Position numbers and translations under genes: made by a program | Notes under the pieces: generated by a model | The model's database searches: none | What the model saw: only the letters and a program-made list of their open reading frames with translations | What the model was told of the DNA's origin: nothing | Source: Phycisphaerae bacterium | GTDB lineage: Bacteria > Planctomycetota > Phycisphaerae > JAAYCJ01 | Length of the DNA: 10,588 nucleotides | Assembly: GCA_012514125.1 (NCBI GenBank) | Contig: JAAZAW010000134.1 | Coordinates: 1-10,588 of the forward strand | Direction: 5' to 3' | Part shown: piece by piece, positions 1 through 6,075 of the stretch | How the letters are laid out: every line of letters starts with the position of its first letter | Numbering within the stretch: position 1 is the first letter of the stretch

Positions 1-1838
1 CCGTAATTGGCGGCCAGGATACCCAAATCGCCAACATTGACCATGCCGTCCTCATTGGCATCGCCTGGAATTTTATTCGCATTGAGTGCGGCGACGTTAC
101 AGGCAAGGCGCATACCCATATCGAAATTTGCGATATTCACACCCGGGGATGCAACGGAACCGCTGGTGATATAATTGGTGAAATAATTCATATTGGAATA
201 CAAATAAGTATTGGAATAGTAACTGCCCCCGTGGTACATCGGACCATATTGTCCGGTGGCACCGGCAATGAACTCTTCGGTCCATTCCCATAAATTACCA
301 AGCATATCATAACAACCATAGAAACTGGTCGTATTGGTGAACATCCCCACTTTCGACAGATTATAAGGATCTCCGATTACCGTGATATTATTCTCTCTCC
401 AATTACCGCTGTTCGTTCCGGTAAAGTCACCGGCAGTTGGAATGGTGTCGTTCGAGGTAGGATAATTGGAGTAGGTCTGCGTATCAGCGTTATAATAGGC
501 GGCTTTATAGTACTCATTCACATCGGGAATCCAATACGCAGCCGTATGACCAACCTTAAATGCTTTATGGGGCGTGGCGGTCGTTCCGCTGAAAGTATAG
601 ACACCCGATTCAGTATTTCCCGTGGTCAGCCAGTTGCAATATCGGGCTGCTCTGGCCCAGGTAATATACCCAATCGGCCGATTTTTCCAGCCATAATTCA
701 CCGTATAGACATAAGTTCCGTCAAGTTGTTGAGTTCGGTCAATTTGCGGTGAATCGCCCGAACCATTTGGACCGGTGGAAACATAAAGATCATGAGGGTC
801 GCCATTGGCAGCCACCGCATTGAGAAATTCGGCGTACTGGGCGCAGGTGATTTCATACTTGCTGATGTAATACGGATAATTGACCGCACCATAAGTCCCC
901 CTGGCATAGCCATAGGGTGTATAGGCATCGACGGCGTTGCCGGGATTATCGACTTTCACAAATTCCAGATCGATCGTTGCGTCAGGATCAACAGGGTCCG
1001 TATAGCCCTCTTCACCACTGGTTGCACCCAAAGGCCAAGCGAAAACCGCCATGTTTGCTCCGACCGAACGCGCTGTTTCGGAGGGAACATTGGCCACATA
1101 AGGCGAAGTACCTTCATTGATGATTAGCTGAGTCGATCCGCCGCCGTCAAGGTTAATTGCATCGGCAACGCCGTATTCAATCATCAAATTGGCAAGTTCG
1201 GAAAGATTCACCCCCAGACTGATGTTACTGTTGCGTCCATCAACCGTCATAACAATCAATTTGCTCCCATCGACGGAAATTCCTGCAGCCGTCCGCGGGT
1301 GAAGCTCGGTCGAAAGACTGTCGGTCAACGTGGAGGCGGTATTCGTGCCCCCAGACACAATGACAGCGGAACCTGCTATGGCATTGAACAATGAGTGCCC
1401 CAATGTGCTGTCCGTAATAATCGAAGCCACGTTCTCGTTACTGATATTTAGCGCGGGCCAAGTGTTGGCGAACGACGAAACCATCTTTCCGTTAGAACAG
1501 ACCAATCCATAAATAATTGCATAGGAATCACTCGTCAGTTCATAGAAATTGGCATTGAAAGCGATTTGTGCCCCGACTTCTTCCAGAAACGCCTGTGGAG
1601 TCTGCCGATTCGTTTCCCCGGGCACATAATCTCCGTTGCTGGGCGTAGTGAAAAAGCGAATCCCCGGCTCATCCAGGCTGATTTCAATCACATTGATGTT
1701 CAACAGACGAGGAGAGGTTCGCGTATCGTGCGTTTGAACCACTCCATTGAAAAGCTCGGTAATGGTTGTATCCGCACCAACAAACCCAGCCAAAAATAAC
1801 AGAATCACCAACCCCCTCAACAGCACTTTTTTCTTCAT
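1..1838 (-). CDS. Secreted phosphodiester glycosidase (NAGPA-like) / FGE-like / dockerin fusion protein, C-terminus outside window
   Basis: This frame is open from ATG at 1838 to the window edge, giving 612 complete codons without a stop. Residues 1-22 form a signal peptide (MKKKVLLRGLVILLFLAGFVGA), so the protein is exported. Residues about 40-280 match the phosphodiester glycosidase family (NAGPA, DUF2233): see HPRTAAGISVDG, VMTVDGRN and the hallmark NLDGGGSTQLI near residue 230. That family removes sugar phosphodiester caps or acts in exopolysaccharide metabolism. Residues about 293-580 form a SUMF1/formylglycine-generating-enzyme-like fold: YYISKYEITCAQYAEFLN, RYCNWLT, MLGNLWEWTEE, GGSYYSN and MGMRLAC. 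The two copper-binding cysteines of true FGE are absent after GGSY, so sulfatase activation is unlikely. From about residue 585, PGDANEDGMVNVGDLGIL is a dockerin-like calcium-loop repeat, probably the first of two, running off the window. The start is supported by AGGAG 7 bases upstream. Domain calls are fairly sure; the substrate is unknown. Confidence 0.88.
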   Translation of the reverse strand, partial: MKKKVLLRGLVILLFLAGFVGADTTITELFNGVVQTHDTRTSPRLLNINVIEISLDEPGIRFFTTPSNGDYVPGETNRQTPQAFLEEVGAQIAFNANFYELTSDSYAIIYGLVCSNGKMVSSFANTWPALNISNENVASIITDSTLGHSLFNAIAGSAVIVSGGTNTASTLTDSLSTELHPRTAAGISVDGSKLIVMTVDGRNSNISLGVNLSELANLMIEYGVADAINLDGGGSTQLIINEGTSPYVANVPSETARSVGANMAVFAWPLGATSGEEGYTDPVDPDATIDLEFVKVDNPGNAVDAYTPYGYARGTYGAVNYPYYISKYEITCAQYAEFLNAVAANGDPHDLYVSTGPNGSGDSPQIDRTQQLDGTYVYTVNYGWKNRPIGYITWARAARYCNWLTTGNTESGVYTFSGTTATPHKAFKVGHTAAYWIPDVNEYYKAAYYNADTQTYSNYPTSNDTIPTAGDFTGTNSGNWRENNITVIGDPYNLSKVGMFTNTTSFYGCYDMLGNLWEWTEEFIAGATGQYGPMYHGGSYYSNTYLYSNMNYFTNYITSGSVASPGVNIANFDMGMRLACNVAALNANKIPGDANEDGMVNVGDLGILAANY

Positions 1839-1897
1839 TACGTTTCTCCTTTAATAACGACTGGACGGCACCCACATAAATCTTCTTTATTTTTCAT
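1838..1897 (-). CDS. Possible 19-codon upstream ORF (leader peptide)
   Basis: In the 5' leader of the secreted fusion gene, an ATG at 1897 opens a 19-residue reading frame, MKNKEDLCGCRPVVIKGET. Its TAA overlaps the downstream ATG by one base (TAATG). The downstream Shine-Dalgarno AGGAG lies inside this ORF, so translating it could control ribosome access to the main gene. Its own ribosome site is weak (GAGAAA about 7 bases upstream), and the peptide has no amino-acid run that would suggest classical attenuation. The arrangement could be chance; I am unsure it is translated. Confidence 0.25.
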   Translation of the reverse strand: MKNKEDLCGCRPVVIKGET

Positions 1898-1927
1898 CGC
1901 GTCGTTTCTCGCTTTGAAGACAATTTT

Positions 1928-1956
1928 AATATAGAATTATAATAAATTATTGTCAA
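1928..1956 (-). promoter_or_regulatory. Sigma-70-type promoter of the secreted fusion gene
   Basis: On the minus strand there is a perfect -35 TTGACA (1956-1951), a 17-base spacer and a -10 TATATT (1933-1928). Transcription would start near 1921, leaving a leader of about 80 bases. The site lies in an AT-rich stretch directly upstream of the gene. Confidence 0.65.
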
Positions 1957-2121
1957 GCTAAAAATGTAATGACATATACGAATACTTTCCTAAAGGACAT
2001 GACATTTGTTGCCGACAAGAACATCATTGTTATCAATATATTCGGGCTGTTTATGAATTTTCCACTTACCAGGAAAGATCACACGCAATCGAATATCGTA
2101 TTGACGAGAATCGAATGTGTC

Positions 2122-2150
2122 TTGCATCATGATCGTAGCGGTTGTATTAT
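2122..2150 (+). promoter_or_regulatory. Candidate promoter of the epimerase-like operon
   Basis: TTGCAT (2122-2127) and TATTAT (2145-2150) are separated by 17 bases. The -10 matches consensus at five of six positions; the -35 matches only at its first three bases. The predicted start near 2157 would leave a leader of about 45 bases. This is the best candidate I could find, but it is weak. Confidence 0.35.
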
Positions 2151-2201
2151 GCCGATAAAAGTAACCATTTGGTTTATTTTAACCGAAAAGGACCCAATGA
2201 A

Positions 2202-3245
2202 ATGACGAGCATGAGTAAAATTTCAACGATCCACGATGAAAAGGCGCTCAACGAACAGCTCGTCATTCCTCACCCCCGCCTGGTTGACCTGTTCAAAACA
2301 CTTGATGGAGATATCATGGTCATCGGCGTGGCCGGAAAAATGGGACCGACGCTTGCCGCTTTGGCGGTACGTGCTTCGGATCAAGCCGGTGTTAATAAAA
2401 AAATCTACGGCGTCGCCCGTTTCAGTGATCCCGCAAGCCGGGACTGGCTCGAATCGCATCACGTCACCACAATCACCTGCGACCTTCTCCAAGCGGACCA
2501 GGTAGCCGCGTTGCCCAAAATCAAAAACATCATCTACATGGCCGGTCGAAAATTCAGCACCGCTGGTTCTGAAGAACTGACATGGGCGATGAATACTCTG
2601 GCGCCGACATGGGTCGCGGAACATTTTAAAGAAAGCCGCATTGTGGTCTTTTCCACCGGCTGTGTGTACAAACTGGTTGATATCGCACAAGGCGGCAGTC
2701 TCGAAAGCGATCCACCAGAACCGATCGGTGAATATGCGCAGTCCTGTTTGGGCCGTGAACGTATTTTCGCTTACCACTGCACGAAAAATAATACCCCCAT
2801 GTTATTGTATCGCCTGAACTACGCGAACGATCTGCGATACGGGGTCCTCTACGATATCGCCGAAAAGGTGTGGAATGATCAGCCGATCAACCTGACGGTT
2901 CCCTTCTTCAACGTCATCTGGCAAGGAGATGCCAACAATTATGCTTTACTGGCCCTCTCTGCTTGCACCGTGCCGGCAACCATCATGAATATCACGGGTC
3001 CGGAAACGGTCTCGACACGTTATGTCGCCCAGACATTTGGTCGCCTTTTTGGCAAAAAGGTTCGATTTGAAGGTGACGAAGGACGACGATGCTATCTTAG
3101 TAATGCGGCACTGTGCCATCGTACCTTCGGCTATCCGCACATGCCGCTTGAAAAAATGTTACAACTTCAGGCAGCTTGGCTGCAATCCGGCGGTTGCGGC
3201 CTGGGCAAACCCACCCACTTCGAAGTGACTGACGGAAAGTATTAA
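2202..3245 (+). CDS. NAD(P)-dependent epimerase/dehydratase-like protein (extended SDR fold)
   Basis: This 347-residue cytoplasmic protein has an extended short-chain dehydrogenase fold. The nucleotide-binding glycine motif is G42-V-A-G45-K-M-G48 after a beta strand (DIMVIGVAG). The active-site Ser/Thr region is VVFSTGCVY (S151, T152). The expected Tyr-x3-Lys pair is changed: Y178 is present (GEYAQSCLGRER), but position 182 is Cys instead of Lys. From memory, close relatives of this subfamily share the YAQSxLGRER pattern, so this is probably a subfamily trait rather than damage, and the reaction may not be a standard epimerisation. I chose ATG 2202 because AAAAGGA sits 9 bases upstream; an in-frame ATG at 2142 is longer but has no ribosome site. 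Such genes often sit beside DHDPS-family aldolases, as here. It is the first gene of the broken operon and looks intact itself. The substrate is unknown, possibly a sugar acid. Confidence 0.85.
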   Translation: MTSMSKISTIHDEKALNEQLVIPHPRLVDLFKTLDGDIMVIGVAGKMGPTLAALAVRASDQAGVNKKIYGVARFSDPASRDWLESHHVTTITCDLLQADQVAALPKIKNIIYMAGRKFSTAGSEELTWAMNTLAPTWVAEHFKESRIVVFSTGCVYKLVDIAQGGSLESDPPEPIGEYAQSCLGRERIFAYHCTKNNTPMLLYRLNYANDLRYGVLYDIAEKVWNDQPINLTVPFFNVIWQGDANNYALLALSACTVPATIMNITGPETVSTRYVAQTFGRLFGKKVRFEGDEGRRCYLSNAALCHRTFGYPHMPLEKMLQLQAAWLQSGGCGLGKPTHFEVTDGKY

Positions 3246-3248
3246 TCC

Positions 3249-3398
3249 ATGCAGCAATGTGTTCTCAAAACGGCTATTCGGAATTTCGCGGAATACGGCT
3301 ACAACAACACCATGATCGTTCAAATCGCCGCGAATATTTCCGCCAATAAACAATACATTTATCAGCTTTTCAGGAATAAAAAAATGAGGTTCGTTTGA
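3249..3398 (+). pseudogene. Truncated TetR-family regulator (DNA-binding domain only)
   Basis: A 49-codon frame starts three bases after the epimerase-like stop. It reads as a TetR N-terminal helix-turn-helix: LKTAIRNFAEYGYNNT (helix 1), MIVQIAANI (helix 2) and NKQYIYQLF (recognition helix), ending NKKMRFV. TetR proteins are about 190-220 residues, so the ligand-binding and dimerisation domain is missing. The frame is lost next to a run of seven A (3378-3384). Shifting by -1 there gives a continuation, NEVRLIDMMIN, that resembles the usual fourth helix, but only about 75 bases remain before the next gene. Both a frameshift and a deletion are therefore needed to explain it. The family identity is well supported by pattern; a functional mini-regulator is unlikely because TetR proteins bind DNA as dimers. 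Confidence 0.7.
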
Positions 3399-3461
3399 TC
3401 GATATGATGATCAACAGCACCGGCAATCTCGATCTATTCAGACCAACAAAGGAAACTTATA

Positions 3462-4538
3462 ATGTTGCATTATACAGAATTACCCGCCGAAGTACTCAAT
3501 CTGTTGCGTCGTGGCGTCGTGATCCCCGCCATGCCGCTTGCTCTCGACAACAAACGTCAATTTCTTCCAATCAATCAACGCGCTCTGGTACGCTATTATC
3601 TTGATGCAGGAGCCAGAGGCATTGCGGTTGGAGTCCACTCCACCCAGTTTGAAATTCGCAATCCTTAAATTGCACTGTTTGAACCGGTTTTATCTTTCGT
3701 CTCAAAAGAAATCGACGCCTGGAGCAAAATTCATCATCAATCGGTGATAAAAATCGCCGGTATATGCGGCCAAACCCAACAGACAATCAACGAAGCGAAT
3801 TTTGCCGTTCGCCAAGGCTACCACGCAGGTCTTCTGAGTCTTTCAGCATGGAACGGTGCCGGCGTTACGGAAATGATTGCGCACTGCCGTACAATCGCCC
3901 AAATCATACCCATCATTGGTTTTTATCTCCAACCGGCAGCAGGTGGAAGATTGCTGTCCCGCGAATTCTGGCGCGAATTCGCGAAAATCGACAACGTCAT
4001 CGCAGTCAAAATAGCACCATTCAACCGTTACCAGACCCTCGACGTCATCCGCGGTGTGGTTGAAAGCGGTCGAAGTGACGAAATTACCCTTTACACCGGA
4101 AACGACGACAACATCGTGATTGATTTACTCACCGCATATCCGATTACGACATCCGACGGAGTAAAAGTCGTCAGAATCAAAGGCGGCTTGCTCGGCCATT
4201 GGAGTGTCTGGACCCAAAAAGCGGTTCAATTGCTTGAACAACTTCATCAACTCAGCAGCTGTGATAAAATCCCCGCAGAGATGTTGGCACTCAACACAAA
4301 AATCACGGACTCGAACGCCGCCTTTTTCGATGCCGCCAACAATTTTGACGGATGCATCCCAGGAATTCATGAAGTACTGCGACGACAAAAACTCTTACCC
4401 GGCACATGGTGTCTGAATCCCGATGAAACGCTCTCACCAGGCCAAAGTGAAGAGATTGATCGCGTATATGCCGCCTATCCTGAACTCAATGACGATGAAT
4501 TTGTCGCAGCCAATCGGGATCGCTGGTTTGCAGATTGA
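3462..4538 (+). pseudogene. Dihydrodipicolinate synthase (DHDPS)-family aldolase gene interrupted by an in-frame TAA
   Basis: Reading from ATG 3462 (AAAGGA 8 bases upstream), the frame gives MLHYTELPAEVLNLLRRGVV and then a DHDPS-type barrel start, RYYLDAGARGIAVGVHSTQ. It stops at codon 69 (TAA, 3666-3668). The same frame continues without another stop to TGA 4536-4538. The residues bridging the stop (IRNP, stop, IALFEPVL) fit relatives where Glu or Lys is normal, so one G-to-T (GAA) or A-to-T (AAA) change would explain it. The remainder carries the family's active site: Tyr at about residue 155 (GFYLQPAAGG) and the Schiff-base Lys at about 183 (AVKIAPFNRYQTLD). Full length would be 357 residues. 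A GTG at 3744 could restart translation in frame but has no ribosome site and lacks the first barrel strands. The ancestral protein probably cleaved or condensed a 2-keto acid or sugar acid. A readthrough or sequencing error is the alternative. Confidence 0.8.
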
Positions 4539-4612
4539 TCGCAGAAAATAATTCCACCGAAAAACATCGGTTCCAACCATGGCACAAACCAGCCACTGGA
4601 CAATTTTTTAAC

Positions 4613-5401
4613 CTACTCAACCTTATTTCTCAATTGTCCGATTCCTTCAATCTCGACAACCACTTCATCTCCGGCTTTGAGATATTTCGGCGGCTTATGC
4701 GAAAATCCAACTCCCGACGGCATACCCGTCATGATTACCGTCCCCGGCAGCAATGTCATCTGCTTACTTAAAAAACTCACCAGTTCCGGCACATTAAAAA
4801 TCAACTGTGACGTCCGTGAATTCTGAACCACTTCACCATTCAAAAAAGTCTTCACCGACAGATCGGACGGATCGATCGCATCGCGCGTCACAATCCATGG
4901 CCCAAGCGGACAAAACGTATCAAAACTCTTGGCCCGCGCCCATTGCTTATCGATCCTGAACTGGCAATCCCGTGCCGAAACATCATTCCCGCAGGTATAC
5001 CCGAAAATATAATCGTTCACCTGCCCGACTTCGACGTCCTTAGCTTTTTTCCCGATAACAACCGTCAATTCCGCCTCGTAATCCACCTCATCCGGCGCAT
5101 GCTTGGGCCGAACAATGGCATCGCCGTGTCCGACAACCGAAGTGTTGGCCTTAAAAAACACCAATGGTAACTCCGGTATCGCCATCCCCGACTCTGCCGC
5201 ATGATCCCGATAATTCAGCCCGATCGCAATCACATTCGGCGGATCCACCGGCGGCAAAAACCGCTTTACCTTCACACAGCGTCCCGTCCGCGTAAACGAT
5301 CCAAACACTTCCCCAAAAATCACCTCCGCCTCACAGCCGCACTCGGAAACAATCCCATAACAAACCTGACCATCCTGATCCAGAAAACGACCAATCTTCA
5401 C
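4613..5401 (-). CDS. Fumarylacetoacetate hydrolase (FAH) family protein
   Basis: This 262-residue cytoplasmic enzyme covers a full FAH-type catalytic domain. The metal ligands are visible as E109-x-E111 (VDYEAELTVVIGK) and D140 (CGNDVSARD). Other family signatures are GLNYRDHAAE (61-70), RAKSFDTFCPLGP (156-168) and TGMPSGVG near the C-terminus. The family hydrolyses C-C bonds in acylpyruvates and diketo acids; members include fumarylpyruvate hydrolase and 2,4-diketo-3-deoxy sugar acid hydrolases. The start codon is GTG at 5401, backed by a strong GGAGG (5409-5413) 7 bases upstream. The gene is convergent with the DHDPS-family gene, with about 74 bases between and only a weak hairpin there. 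A shared sugar-acid pathway is plausible from context but is inference. The exact substrate cannot be read from the sequence. Confidence 0.9.
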   Translation of the reverse strand: MKIGRFLDQDGQVCYGIVSECGCEAEVIFGEVFGSFTRTGRCVKVKRFLPPVDPPNVIAIGLNYRDHAAESGMAIPELPLVFFKANTSVVGHGDAIVRPKHAPDEVDYEAELTVVIGKKAKDVEVGQVNDYIFGYTCGNDVSARDCQFRIDKQWARAKSFDTFCPLGPWIVTRDAIDPSDLSVKTFLNGEVVQNSRTSQLIFNVPELVSFLSKQMTLLPGTVIMTGMPSGVGFSHKPPKYLKAGDEVVVEIEGIGQLRNKVE

Positions 5402-5532
5402 AGCGTAGCCTCCATAAAATATTCGTTCAGCGGTTCAATCTCTTCTCTCTTTTGATATAGCAATGTCGTGGCATTAAAAAATATCACTATATCGGTCACT
5501 GAGCCTGCCAAAGCGACATGGCGTAAGTACAT
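5398..5532 (-). CDS. Possible 44-residue small protein overlapping the FAH-family gene
   Basis: A short frame starts at ATG 5532 with AAAGG 5 bases upstream and ends at TGA 5400-5398, overlapping the GTG start of the FAH-family gene as GTGA. Such overlap is typical of translationally coupled genes. The peptide begins MYLRHVALAGSVTDIVIFFN, a mildly hydrophobic stretch, and ends in a charged part with QKREEIEPLNEYF. I recognise no family. It could be a real small protein, the tail of a lost upstream gene, or a chance frame; the stretch is short enough for chance. I see no convincing promoter in 5533-5667. Confidence 0.3.
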   Translation of the reverse strand: MYLRHVALAGSVTDIVIFFNATTLLYQKREEIEPLNEYFMEATL

Positions 5533-5667
5533 AAAAGCCTTTCAGCTTTCCCCTGGATCCAAACCTACAACACGATTAAATCAAACGCGTATGACATCTG
5601 ACGCATAACAGAACAAACAGGCATTTTAGATCTTTCATAACAGTGTGGAATTAAGGGGCTTAAAAAA

Positions 5668-5741
<74 letters not shown>

Positions 5742-5768
5742 AATCAACCTTTTATCTTGGTTCTCGGT

Positions 5769-5797
5769 ATTATATGTTGACCCATACCCTGTTTCAA
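5769..5797 (-). promoter_or_regulatory. Promoter of tRNA-Arg
   Basis: On the minus strand, -35 TTGAAA (5797-5792), a 17-base spacer and a perfect -10 TATAAT (5774-5769). Transcription should start near 5762, about 20 bases before the mature tRNA 5' end. This is a strong constitutive-looking promoter. Confidence 0.85.
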
Positions 5798-6013
5798 GAA
5801 AATTGAAACTTTCTGAAAAATTTATTATCGCCGGCTTATCGCATCTCGACCGCATCACAAAGATCGACCGACGAAAGTCGAACACCACCAAAAGATCAGT
5901 ATTTCTTTTGTTTTATCTTGTCGATATTGATTTTCAACCTTATTTAAGCGGGTCTCTTTCACCCACAAACCACCTCAAAAAATAAACGAAGATAAAATCA
6001 TGCCGATCTTAAC

Positions 6014-6042
6014 TTGATAAATACCACCGGTGTGGATATCTT
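6014..6042 (+). promoter_or_regulatory. Promoter of the greA-like gene with a dyad in its spacer
   Basis: TTGATA (6014-6019) and TATCTT (6037-6042) are separated by exactly 17 bases. The predicted start near 6049 leaves a leader of about 27 bases. The spacer carries the dyad CCAC-CGGT-GTGG (6024-6035), placed where a repressor or MerR-type activator could bind; that role is inference. Confidence 0.5.
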
Positions 6043-6075
6043 TGTCTAATTGTCTTTTTTTGAGGAAAACCCATA

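Larger units (their letters stand above)
1898..2201. other. Divergent intergenic region
   Basis: About 300 AT-rich bases separate the leftward secreted fusion gene from the rightward epimerase-like operon. It holds the strong minus-strand promoter and a weaker plus-strand promoter candidate. I see no RNA gene, long repeat or convincing riboswitch fold. Confidence 0.6.
5742..6075. other. Divergent intergenic region between tRNA-Arg and the greA-like gene
   Basis: These 334 bases hold the tRNA promoter on the minus strand and the greA-like promoter on the plus strand. The middle (about 5800-6000) contains only a short CGAC-GAAA-GTCG hairpin at 5869-5880, too small to call a structured RNA. I see no gene there. 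Confidence 0.6.

Noticed and set aside
1969..2205. A 78-codon plus-strand frame ending with an ATGA overlap on the epimerase-like start.
   Set aside because: It has no ribosome site, its composition does not look like protein, and it covers the candidate promoter for the operon. The overlap is probably chance.
2223..2777. Long minus-strand frame of 184 codons opposite the epimerase-like gene.
   Set aside because: It mirrors the codon pattern of the real gene and shows no recognisable domain or ribosome site.
3744..4538. A separate 264-residue DHDPS-family protein starting at GTG 3744.
   Set aside because: The GTG has no ribosome site, and the same frame continues upstream through family-typical residues to codon 69. 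It is better read as the rest of one interrupted gene.
4556..4571. Hairpin ACCGA-aaaaca-TCGGT in the convergent gap as a terminator.
   Set aside because: The stem has only five pairs and no T run follows on either strand.
5869..5880. GAAA-tetraloop hairpin CGAC-GAAA-GTCG as part of a small RNA.
   Set aside because: A four-pair stem with no promoter or terminator around it is expected by chance.
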